DNA from: Rhizoctonia solani
Lineage: Eukaryota > Basidiomycota > Agaricomycetes > Cantharellales > Ceratobasidiaceae
Length of the DNA stretch: 64,000 bases
Direction of reading: 5' to 3'
NCBI RefSeq assembly: GCF_016906535.1
Contig: NC_057371.1
Location: forward strand, 1,426,001-1,490,000
The notes beneath the pieces were generated by a model. It ran no database searches. It had not been told where the DNA came from and saw only the letters and a program-made list of their open reading frames with translations. The stretch's first letter is position 1; every line of letters starts with the position of its first letter. Below are positions 1 to 10,601 of this stretch, piece after piece. Position numbers and translations under genes: made by a program.

Positions 1-1163
1 AGTCGAGGTCCATAACAGAATGACAACGGCAAAATGTGCACCACAAGTATTCCAGAAATCAAACCTGGGTCTAACCTTGCAGATTGAATTGTCCATGGTA
101 AAGAACAAGGTAGCAACAGCAGAGACTACGAGCTTCAGTCATATGTGCTATCCCGAGAAGGAATTTGGCTCACTGAGATCGATCAAACCAGCTGCGCCAT
201 ATAGTATCGCCTCGTTTGATACGTTCAGCGGAGACCGCATCAAATAATCCAGCACCATACTGTAGGCAGCATAGAAAGGTGAGGCAGGCTCTCTACATGA
301 ATGAATGCGCTACTTACATCACCGCAATTACTATGCTCATTGGAGCATTAGTTGCAACTATAAGTATAGGGAGCGTGGCTTTTATGTGGATTTAGTATAC
401 AGCTGATATGTTCTAGTTCAGGACAGTAGGTTACCAGATGATCCAGGGAGGTTTGCGATGATTATATTTGCAACACTGAGTAGCGATAAAACTCCCTGGC
501 ACAGGGAAACAAGCACTGTGGTCGCCAGCACAATGATTGACTATTCTTGCGAACTAGAAAGGGACGCCACTCACTCAAAGAAACAAATCTTAATTCAAAG
601 GCGTGAAGCATGATAAAGATTATAAATTCGTAACGAGTGTTGAAAACTAGCCCTTTTCAGACGCGAGCCAGCCGTGCCTTGAACTTGAGATATTAGAAAG
701 AGATGAATCAACGTTTTTCAAGTTTCCAGACTTGAAGGGAATTCAAGGAACTTGTAGCCTACACAGCGGAGGGAGGGGGAGGAGATGAGGGAAAGGGGGG
801 CAGGCGGAAGGGTGGAGGTGGGTCGACCCAGAAGGTAGCCAGACATTGAGACAACCATGCGTCTTAATGAATTGACCATGGGGGATGTCTTTCGACTCGT
901 CGTACCATTCTATCCTTTGATGGAAGTCGGTGGCTTGAGCGATGCATGGTCTTGAGAAGACAATGGAGTCTATTTGCAATTCCGCTATGTCCCAAATATT
1001 TACCTGGTCCAGTATCAAATAAAAATATGACAAGGGATGTACATGTATTTGTCATTATGGGCGTTGTTGGCGCTCTTGTCTGCAGGCACGCTTAAACGCG
1101 AAATTTGGTTGATAAACCGAGCAATAGTCTACAGCAGGTAATGACATTATACGGAGATGACCA
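1..1163. other. Stretch without a supported gene
   Basis: No open frame here matches a family I recognise. On the minus strand around 30-150 there is a hydrophobic stretch that could be part of a membrane-protein exon running off the left edge. I could not connect it to a second exon without meeting a stop, so I do not call it. The minus-strand frame at 743-1055 is also unrecognised. Confidence 0.4.
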
Positions 1164-2252
1164 TCAAACTGCTCTACTACCTTGAGCCCGTTCGTTTTCT
1201 AGATCCTGCCCCCATTGCGAAACCTCTGGGTGCTTGATGTTGGGAACGCTGCTATCAAAGAAGGCCTGAAGTTTCTTGGGTTCGTCGGGAAAACATCTTT
1301 CGTACTCGGAGGCTTAGTTTTCATCGATCAACCCGATGCTCTGCCGAATAAACCAAATACATACCTTGAAGCGCCATTTCCAGACGGTCTAAATCTACAA
1401 TTCACAATATCAGAGTTTATTTTGTAATTTATAGGCCACACATACCTTTTACGAATCTTGATTCGGGCGTAGTCTGTGTTTCGTATTCCTAGTTCGTCTT
1501 AGCGACTTGATTGATGTAGTTTAAAAAGTTGATCTCACCTCCCACAGCTCCTTGATTCGTATTGCCCCAGGGCCATCATGCAGCATATCGGAAAGCATAC
1601 TCCTCATCCCCTCCTGTTGCTCGTAAGCCTCTTATGTCATATACCTATGTAACTCGATACTTGCCCGTTCTCGTTGAATCTTTTCGGCCTTTGATATGCC
1701 CTCCCACGGTGCAATATCACCCACAACAGCTTCGGCGAGATCATGAACAACAGCCATCATGACACACCTATTATTACAATCAGCTCTTACAGCTGGTCGT
1801 GCCCTCTAATTATGGACAACCACATACTTTGGAATGTCAAGGCTAGTATCGCTCGTACATAAGGCTAGAATTGACATTCGGTGCATATGGTCTGCGATGC
1901 TGAGGACGGAATCAGTACTTCCATCTGAAACGACATAAATCATTCTTATAAACCTTGCCTTTCGGGTCCTGGTATCTTCAATAATTCTCTTCAGCAATAA
2001 ATGCAACTGATCGTGTCTTAGTATGTGTACCTTGGACTTTACCCATCCCGTCCGTTTTTGTGTCTACAAGCACAACGGCGAGTCCGCATATAAGAATCGC
2101 CAATGAATCATTTCATAAATGCGGACCTTTAACCTCTCTATTATATGAAAGAAAGCAAGTCGGTCGGTAGCGGGATCCATCGTCGGCGTGTACTTTGTGG
2201 GCAACTCACGCTCCCATGGCTGACCGGTCGACGATTGTGATTCATTGTTCAT
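1164..2252 (-). CDS. HD-domain 5'-deoxynucleotidase, HDDC2/YGL101W type
   Basis: Predicted metal-dependent phosphohydrolase of the HD superfamily, the HDDC2 group, which removes phosphate from deoxynucleoside monophosphates. The fragments lie in family order on the minus strand. After the start (MNNESQSS) comes FFHIIERLK, then KRTGWV, then SIADHMHRMSILAL (first HD metal-binding His), then MMAVVHDLAEAVVGDIAPWE, which holds the HD dyad. The C-terminal part reads IRIKELWEE, LDRLEMALQ, SEYERCF and HPEVSQW, ending ENERAQGSRAV and stop. At least five short introns are needed. The length (about 220 residues) fits the family. It is divergent from the gene at 2499. The family call rests on motif order; exact splice sites are approximate. 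Confidence 0.85.
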
Positions 2253-2498
2253 TTTTCTGAGTAATATAGCTTCCTAATTTATAGACGAATTTGTACTTTG
2301 GTTGAGACTTACCTGATATTGAATCGTTAAAATCGCAGTTGTGGTGATTCTATAGTCTGGGCGTTTAGCAGTCTTCGGTAACCTAATTTGAGACACGATT
2401 AGCTTATTTCAAATGCTCCATAGCAAAAGTGCGTCATTGGCCGTGATTTGCCCCACGCTTGTATCCATCTCTCATCTATTGAGATCTAGGTCGATTTA

Positions 2499-3050
2499 AT
2501 GGCCACTGTAATTATGAATGCGCTAAAAGAAGAGGTCGTAGCCTCCAGCAATACCGTCGCCTCTGTCACCTCAACCGCTGTGTCAGCAGGTCGTTCCACC
2601 GCCTCACGTTCTGTGGCGGCATCCGCACCTTCCGCCTCTGTTAGAGCAGCCGCCAGTCGCCCAGGTAGGTAGCGTTTGCCACTGCGACATACTAAGTTTA
2701 TCTCCTACTAACATTGTTACCATGAATAAGTTGCCGGACTCCTAAGTGGAGCGGTTCGTACTGAAGCAACACACGCAGTAGCAGCTGAAACCCAGTCGGT
2801 ACTAGCCAATCTCTCCACGGCAGCCACGGAAGGATCAGCGCTCTCTTCAGTACTCGGCGGGACCATGAATATTGAAGGCGGAATCGCCCGAGGCAAGCTG
2901 CCTGAGTTGCGGGAATTGCGGGAGCAAATATCTCAAGCAGCACAACAAGGGTTCGAGGAGCTCGCTGGCGACCAAGCGCCCCGAATAGAGCCGCCACTAA
3001 CTCTTACCGAAACTGCTCAGCAAATCGAGGAGGTTATAGCCGCTAAGTGA
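2499..3050 (+). CDS. Small Ala/Ser-rich protein, unrecognised
   Basis: Two exons, 2499-2664 and 2731-3050, join in phase 1 across a 66-nt GT-AG intron and give a 161-residue protein. The N-terminal half is rich in Ala, Ser, Thr and Val (a run of SVTSTAVSAGRSTASRS type) with few charged residues. The C-terminal half is acidic and helical, with GKLPELRELREQISQAAQQG and a final TETAQQIEEVIAAK. I see no signal peptide, no long hydrophobic segment and no known domain. The start is the first ATG, 246 bp from the divergent HD-domain gene. The frame is supported by a clean splice and the stop codon, not by homology. Confidence 0.55.
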
Positions 3051-4531
3051 TATGATTGCTTGTTTGGGTCTCCTTTCCGCTACTTTCCTGTCAATCGACT
3101 GCAGGCTTACTGGTTGCATATAATAAATAATCTACGACGATGGTATTGAGTCTGAAACTATGATAGCGCCATGAAACTTAGCCCGTGTGCTCATTTCAGA
3201 TCCGGACTGCACTCATGTACATCCTCCGAAGTCCTTCCTTACGCTATGTCACTAAAATGCAACATGTTAATAGGAGATACGGGCCGAGGTACCAAAAGTT
3301 TACAATTCAGGGTCATAGCATGGTAATAATTTTGCAGCACACACACCTGTCCCTCATTCCGGAGGTCTCGAACGGCATTTCTAATTAGTCCCATGTGCAA
3401 GCAGCTGAGGCGCATGTTTTCCTTTTATTATCAGTAAAACCCAGTGGGACAGATATACATGCGCTGTATGGTTCTTGGGTAGGTTTAATAAATTTACGTT
3501 TAGTTTTACCCTTGAATTGGCCGTACTCCTTTTTACAGGATTGGTGTAAATCTAATATAGAGCCAGCGCTCCGACTTTGCTCTTTGCCGACGACACGCAC
3601 TCCGTACATTGCAACTGCCACGATACGAAACCTATAACGGTAGAACACAAACCACCATTATATCTGCTGATATTGACAGCGTTTGTGAACTAGCGCACAG
3701 AACTCTGTTCATCTGTGGGGAGCTGCTCAGATTATTATTTGAAGCGACGGGCCAATAACTATATATAGTAATATTTCGATCCCTCTGATATGTTGTCTAC
3801 TTTTTCTCCCAATCAGTACATATATTAGCGAGCTCTCTCCTCCTGTAAAACAGCCATGATAAGTATAATTCTATTTTGCAACAATAAGCTGGAATGTTGA
3901 ATGGCCGAGGATCGCCCGGCCCTGCTCCTACAAGCCGGAGTACCGGTACCTCGATTGAGTACGCCACCTCACACAAACCGTGCGGCACAAAGTTGTGGTC
4001 TAGCCACTCTTGGGGGGTGAATGCGAGATCATCTACATTTTTAGTACTGCCAGCTGTCCCATCCTTTAATAGTCGTATTTCGTGGTATTATCATGTGTTT
4101 TGATATTTTATAGTAGATCTACTATATCTTATCGGACACCCCTATCACACCCAGCGCGCATAGACACCGGGACGGTATACGTGAATTCGTTCAACCCACT
4201 TGATAGGTCCTCAAGGCAGTAATTTTAATCGGTTGTCAAGAAAACAGTAAACTGCCTTGTTCATTATCACTTGTTGTATCTTTGGTTTAATTTGACAGAG
4301 ACAGGGAATTGGTACACAAACGCATATACCCAGATAATGTCACCTCGTACTAAGATTAATTTTATAGTGAAGTCCAATAATGAATGCGGTGAGGTATTTT
4401 CCACTTCTCGGCGCCCACATAACATCACAGGCAAGTGACTGGGAAACATCAAGGGATGGCGCTACATGAAATTTCATGAACGAGAGCCTGAAAACGGTTG
4501 GGACCTGTTTGAATATTAAAAAAAAAGGAAG
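3051..4531. other. Stretch without a recognised gene
   Basis: About 1.5 kb between the alanine-rich gene and the velvet gene. Two minus-strand frames look more protein-like than chance. One is about 3860-4060, containing TPQEWLDHNF, CEVAYSIEVPVLRLVGAGPG and RPFNIPAYC. The other is 3385-3648, a lysine-rich frame with YGQFKGKTKRKF. Neither matches a family I know and I could not build a complete gene from them. Confidence 0.35.
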
Positions 4532-5712
4532 TTAGCGTCGGCCAGATGGTGCACTAGAGGGAGGTGTGTACATCCTGGCGCCTTGACGGTGAAAGCATTG
4601 AGTCAAACTGGTTGGAGCTACGTAACGCGGAGTTAGAAATGTACCCTTCATTACTGCACTTGGAATAACTTACCAGGGGCAACGTATTCGGCCTGAGGAA
4701 CTACCTCGAAAACTCGAGTTCTTGTCGAGACCAGGGTGATCCCGTTTCCCTCGTTGATCACATGGTTGCTATCGGGTCTGATTGACCAGTATTAGCGTCG
4801 GTGTATGCCAACTTTAGAAATTACCACCTACCTAGCAATCTTCAACAAGGAAACCTTGAGTCGATATCTGCCACTATTCCTCACATTCACATCCGGAAAG
4901 ATGAAATAAATGCCGGGATGTCCTTGTTGGTTTTGCAGGAGATGAGGGGATGATACAAGTGATCCATAAAGTGACCTCTGAGATGGCGAGATCACAACCT
5001 GATCGCTGCTAGGGGGGGTCTCGACAACTTGTGCTCCATTTTCACGAAGGAGCGCTATATGAGCAACAAGGAATGGCAATTCTCCATGGCTATTGACCAT
5101 TGTTTCAGCCATGGGTACGCAATGCGATTGTAGAATGCTTACATCTGGACTACATCTCCGCTGCGGTCACGTACAACCAATTGAACGATGAGCGGAGGAG
5201 ACAGTGGTAGTCTGGATAGAACAGCATTGCCAAATTCTGCGGTTCGCTCCGGAGATTGAACAACATCCAGGTAGTATATCCTTGGGAACTTTAGTCTAAG
5301 AACGATTGAAAACCGCAGCTTTCAAGGCTCACCTGTCTCCGTCGTCGGATGCAACTATACCTTCCCCTCCATCATCTACCGCAATCGTATGTGATGGTAG
5401 GTTTGGGGACGAGGACCCCGACCCACTTGAGTGGGACTGTGATGGAAAAGGGTGAGGCGCCCCTCCCTGCGCACTCCGCGTTGGCGCAGATGTGGGAGGC
5501 GGAGATGGCGATGGCGAAGGAGATGGCGAAGGGGAAGAGTCTGTTGGTGGAAGGTCATAAAATAAAGAAATAAATTGTGATCGAGGCGAGAACGGATTGG
5601 TACGCTTTAGTTGACAGGCCGAGATATAACACCGTTTACGAGACCCTCGTTTTCGGAGGGAGCCGGTAGACGTGGTTGAACTCTGAACGGTATTGGTTGT
5701 AAACCACAACAT
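4532..5712 (-). CDS. Velvet-domain regulatory protein
   Basis: Fungal velvet family member, the group of VeA, VelB, VosA and VelC, which bind DNA through an NF-kB-like fold and control development and secondary metabolism in the nucleus. Exon 1 (5712-5333) encodes a Ser/Pro-rich arm with (SP)n repeats. Exon 2 carries the start of the domain, RIYYLDVVQSPERTAEFGN and LPLSPPLIVQLVVRD. Exon 3 has HGELPFLVAHIALL and YFIFPDVNVRNSGRYRLKVS. The next exons give TRTRVFEVVPQAEYVAP and TPRYVAPTSLTQCFHRQGAR, ending GRR and stop. Four introns are inferred. The domain is complete at its C-terminal end. I cannot decide between VosA, VelB and VelC classes. No further 5' exon is required. Confidence 0.88.
5346..5560 (-). 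repeat. Low-complexity Ser/Pro coding repeat in the velvet gene
   Basis: Within exon 1 of the velvet gene a short imperfect hexanucleotide repeat (ggcgaa/ggcgat units on the plus strand near 5500-5535) encodes an alternating SPSPSPSPSP run, followed by PPPTSAPT and a Ser/Gly-rich segment. It is presumably a disordered arm. Confidence 0.7.
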
Positions 5713-6547
5713 TATAACTATCAGCTGCTGTTAAATCCGAGGCAGAGAGCTGTTAGTGTTAGCCAAAGGAAAGCTTAGCCGTACATTTATATATGAGGCA
5801 CACTACTGCAACGGAAGTGCCCGGCTCTCCTAGTGTACTGCAAAGTAAGGCGTTTGATCGTGCTAAGTGGTCCAGTACAACAATGCAAGGTAATAAATAG
5901 AATTAGTACTTAGTGAGAAGCAATGTACGAGTCTTGAATTAGTGCGATTACTTCGGAGACTGCGACAAGGGTGCTGAGGAGTAGTGACCGTCAAGACGTA
6001 AATCCAAACGGTTTGAGCAAGAAATGAAGACGATAAGGTCGAAATACAGGGGGAACCCTAGCACATGTCTCACAACCGAGGTGCCAGTCGTATGGATAGC
6101 TCTTTGAGAATGGTAGGTTCCCTGATCAGTAGATTCGTCACTCACATGACCCCTGGTCACCATGAGAAGCTTCCTACGAGCCAGTACAGAGTTGCCCCAG
6201 ACTGCTGGACGAGATGCGCAGTGTGCTGTTAGTCAACTCCGCCTCTACCGAAGGCTCGGCAACTCTAAGAACTGAAGCAAACCTTATTGTACGACCAGGA
6301 GGATTTGAGCACCGCCACGACGTGAGGGGTAAACATCCGTGCGCGCTTACGTTCGAGTGTGGAATCGTGCCTTGCTTTATAATAAGCGTGGCGGATCACT
6401 CGCATGTCCAACTAAGAAAAGTTTCTGTGCCGAATATGATAAGCTGATTTTTCAAGAAACGAGCAAGTACGAGTGATGGTCGTCTACTATAAATCAAAAT
6501 ACAGTGTACAGTGTATGCTGACAGCCAAAGAACAAATACAACTATGT
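5713..6547. other. Intergenic, no gene seen
   Basis: This lies between the velvet start and the TIM23 stop. A minus-strand frame at 5948-6163 is open for 71 codons but resembles no family. An upstream non-coding exon of the velvet gene could lie here; nothing proves it. Confidence 0.35.
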
Positions 6548-7399
6548 TTAAATAATGGTACGTTTTATCCAACTCCAAGTTCCAGCTAGTCCAGTCATTA
6601 TCCCTGCTGCAGCAAGAGCCGGACGAACTCCCGCTTGATTGGTACAACATCAATGCAAGTGGTATGAAGATACAAAGCTTATCAGCGTACCTGTTGACTT
6701 GTAGATGGCGCCACTGATACCACCAGCGGCCATACTACCCCATACGTCGTGCTTACCCCGCCACGCATCGATACTTGAATTCAATACATTGTACATCAGG
6801 GCTTTAAGTAGGTTAGAATACCAGTTCCGCCACACGACATGATTCGCTCTTACCAATCACACCAGCCGAGTTACCAAAGTATGAGCCTCGGCGAGTAACA
6901 GAATTTAATATACTGTTCACGCGCAAACGAGTGCTAGAGACTGAAAGGGGACGTGAATAGCCCTCTCGAACTCCATAAAGTCCGCCCAATGCAAGACCTT
7001 TCATCAAAATAACGCCGTTAGTACCTCCGATAGATACTTCCTACGTCCCCCAAATGCGATTATCGCGCACCAAGCATATTTCTCACCTGAGAGGTATGTT
7101 GTCCCAGTTCCATAGCATAAATCATCGCTCCAACCTCTGCTGGGTAGTGCGGTTCCAGCACCGGGCAGGGCGTTAGTTTTTTCGTCATCCAATGCAAGAT
7201 AGTCTAGTTTGTCACTAATTCCCGCCATAGGGTGAAGTCTCGATGGGTCAAATGACGTTGCGTTCAATAGATCTGCTGCGGTGACTGCCGCACTGGGGGC
7301 CGAGCCATCACCACGAGAGAAAGATGCATTGCGAAGATATGCCGCAGCATCCTCTCGCGCAACACCAGAGTTGTTTTCTGAAGAGCTGTTGAATGACAT
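6548..7399 (-). CDS. TIM23: Mitochondrial inner-membrane translocase subunit Tim23
   Basis: Channel-forming subunit of the TIM23 presequence translocase in the mitochondrial inner membrane. The N-terminal hydrophilic domain (MSFNSSSENNSG onward, with GISDKLDYLALDDEK) is followed by the Tim17/Tim22/Tim23 membrane domain. This reads DLCYGTGTTYLSG, LALGGLYGVREGYSRPL, RLRVNSILNSVTRRGSYFGN, NVLNSSIDAWRGKHDVWGSM, AAGGISGAIYKSTG and VRPALAAAGIMTGLAGTWSW, then stop. Exon 1 ends at about 7087 and three further introns follow. The start is the ATG at 7399; the open frame reaches upstream only to a TTG. Length and order match the family. The next gene upstream (lanosterol synthase stop at 7665) lies 265 bp away on the same strand. 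Confidence 0.95.
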
Positions 7400-7664
7400 A
7401 GCCAATTTACTAAGGCTTTTGCGGTTAGTTGCTGATCGTTGGGGTGGAGAAAATCGGAGGCTTGAGAAAAAGTGGCTTAGTCAGATGATCGGCGTCTGAG
7501 GTAGCGATTTGATATGTCTAGTTGCCAATGTGTGCGTTGCTGCATAGGTTTTGGATAAGAAAGTATACATATTAAACAAAGTTACATTCCCGTTCCTCTG
7601 TATGTTTAAAATTAAGGAGCATGAGAAGTATGATATGACGGCTCCCTCCGAGCGACTGCGGTCA

Positions 7665-10333
7665 TTATGCATGCGAAAGGTTTTCCAAGTACTCGTGGGC
7701 TTTGCCGAGCATCCATATAGTAAACGAGAACTTAAAGTTAGGATAGGATATAGCACAGTTTTTGTTGAAAATCCCTTCGATTGCTTCCTGAGCCCAGGAT
7801 CCGTCCTAGAAAACATAAGTTGGAAAGTTTACAGTACCAAAGAGGCGTACGTACTGGGAGTTGGCGGCTCATAACCAACTTGACCGCTCTTTCTATGGGC
7901 TCTCGATGGGGGTATTTGGCATACATCAAAGCCAAGGTTGCCCACGACGTCTGAACAACCTGTGACATTTCGTGTTGCACGTAGACGCCTTGGACACATG
8001 ACTGAAAGTATATGTTAATAAAATACAGCACAAGCAATAACCATCAAATCGAGAGACACAACGAAGGCAAGAGACCACTCACTTGGTAACTTTCTCCCCA
8101 GCCTCCGTCCGATTTTTGCTTGGACAGGAGAAATTCGCAAGCACGCTTAGCATGGCTACTGTTGCCATACGTCTCGTTGACGAGTGACAGGCTTTCAAGA
8201 GCAAACATAGTGGCGTATGTAAAGCAAATTCCCCACGAGCCGAACCATCCACCCTCGGGTTTTTGCGCATTATGCAAGTACTTGATGGCCTTGCGGGTTA
8301 CGGTCCTACGGCAGATCGATCAGTTACAAAATGATTGAATGTATTATTGAAGGAAATCACTCGATTTCATCCCGACGATAATCTGGGAACACGCGCTTGA
8401 AATGCGCAAGCCCAGTAATTACAGAAGTGGTGCACTCCGGATACGTGAACTCAATCATAATGTCACCTGCATCGTGGGCGTGATCAGAGCTGTCAACTCC
8501 AAGATAACTGGTGTCTTACCAAAAACTTCTGCTGGATTGATGAATTCTAGCCATTTAGGGCCTCGAACAAGTTCATACGAAGCAAAACCGCCGTCGGGAT
8601 TTTGCATGGTTAGCATACAGTCGACGGCATCACAAAGTCGCCGTTTGGAGAGTAATTTTGGCGTGTATCTAAGTGTCGGCAACTGATCAACCTAGACTAG
8701 TCTCAAAAAAGATATTCTACTTACGACATCTGTTCCTGTAAATACAAGACCGCTTTGAGTCCTTCAGCGGTGCAATCACTGACTGTATAGCTTTGCATTC
8801 TGTTGCTAAATGGCCATGCACCCTTGGAAGTATGTCGATACGCCTCTTTGTAGAACTTCGGGTTGTCCCGAATTTGACATTCATCGAGCCACTCCAGAGC
8901 TTTGATGAGATGAGGACGGACGGCTTCTTCCTCCCCAAATCCAGATTCAACAAGGGCTTGAGAGATAAAGCTCAAATCCCAGAGTTGCGAACCATTGGTA
9001 CCGTTCATCATCATTCCCTCAGCCCCTAACCACATGAAGTCTCTTCGAGTTCCCTCGTGGAGCTTGTAAGTTAGAGAATCGGGTCCTTCAACGTGGGCCC
9101 GGACAACCAAGTTTAGCATTTTGTTCACTGGCGCAAGAGTGGAATGAGCGGTATTTTCATCCTCCATCACAATCAGGTTGTAGCAATAGTCCAAGGCTTT
9201 GCGTCGGATAGGAGGAATAGCACACGATTCGTAAGACCCTAATACAACGTTGAGCATATCCAGAAGGCGGGTATGAGGTGAGTATATATCGACTGGGTTA
9301 ATGTTGTTTCGTTGATTAACCCAGTCAATTTGATCATATGGTTCCACGTATAGCTCTTCTCGAAGTGATAGAATCAGGTCATCCTCGGGCGCCTTGAACC
9401 GGATAGCGTACAGGTAACTCATAGGGATATAGACATTACGAGTGTGTATCCACCAGCGATGGGGATGGACAGGTAGCCACTCCGGCAGGAGCCTTGCAAT
9501 AGCGGTTAGAATATAATGTTCCTCGCATGGTTAAAACTTACCAAAGTTCAGGAGGGATAGGATTTAGCCCTTCCCATTCATAAACGTTCAAGATAGATAA
9601 CCAAGTTTTACCCCAATGAGGGGCTCCGATCGCTCCACCTGTCTAGTGTTGGAACCGAGGATGAAAGACTGAGTTTTCAAACTCACTTACCAAATTTATG
9701 CAGTGTCTCTCGTGCACGCACCAAAACAGGATGGTCAGCACTACAGCCTAAAAGGCGTGCCGCAACGTAATTTAGTGCCGTCCCAAAAACGGTCGAGTGG
9801 CCTTCAATGTGTCTGCGATTTCATCAACAATGGGCCGCCCGGTCGAGATCAAGTTACTTACAGACCCCATCCACCATCCACTGGAGAAGCACGGTTCATA
9901 AGATAACGAATCATTTCTAGGCGTTCGGCCTCTTCAAAACCCATCCCAGCAACATATGTCCCGATGACTAGACCAGGTAGCAAAAACATGGGGCCACCAT
10001 ATTCACCTGGCCAATGGCCATCTGCATCCTGAAGATGTTTGTAGAATTCAAATCCTCTACGGGCTGCTGACCTTGCATCGGTCGCAGGTGGGAGCTCAGG
10101 AAGTTCCTGTTAATGAAGTTAATTTCAACCTGAAAAGCGAATCTTGGTGCTTTACATACGGTTGGAAGGCCTAACCAGTATTTGTCGCCAACAGTTTGAG
10201 GCCAATTCGACAGCTCAGAGTCCTGAAGATAGTGCCAGATTTGTCGGCCGCCTTCAGAGCAACGAAGTCTCCAGCGCGTGTAGTCTGTGAATGGCTGCTT
10301 AGGATCAAGCGGAACGTTTAGTTCTCCGAACAT
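7665..10333 (-). CDS. ERG7: Lanosterol synthase (oxidosqualene cyclase)
   Basis: Cyclises 2,3-oxidosqualene to lanosterol in the ergosterol pathway, at the endoplasmic reticulum or lipid droplets. The N-terminus has [22 protein letters not shown] and [16 protein letters not shown]. Then come [39 protein letters not shown] and a 233-codon exon (about 9422-8721) that carries the catalytic VSDCTAE motif; the Asp protonates the epoxide. QW motifs follow: [23 protein letters not shown] and [20 protein letters not shown]. The end reads [19 protein letters not shown] and stop. I chose the ATG at 10333 ([11 protein letters not shown]); an upstream in-frame start at 10459 exists but adds sequence unlike the family. 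About nine introns, all in frame. Length is as expected. Confidence 0.95.
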
Positions 10334-10601
10334 AGTAACAGTCAAGTGCAGGCAGTAAAAAAGTAGGATTTTCAGGTATCCAAGTGCAGCTTCAGTTTGT
10401 TGGCCTCTTTTTAATTCGAGCTGGCGACTTCCACAATCATGGGCCCACTTGGGGGACACAACGCGACACGCGATACGCGGTCATGTGAAATGTACACGTT
10501 CAAATATGACCAAGCACCAATGCGTAACATGTTACCAATCATCGATCTAAGCATTTTCACACTCACAAATTGCCTACAGCGGGAATGTGAGGACTAGCTT
10601 G

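Noticed and set aside
5376..5573. Frames opposite the (SP)n arm of the velvet gene
   Set aside because: The repeat is free of stops in several frames by composition. Only the velvet frame continues into a known domain.
7400..7405. TIM23 start at 7405
   Set aside because: The codon there is TTG. The first ATG in frame is at 7399.
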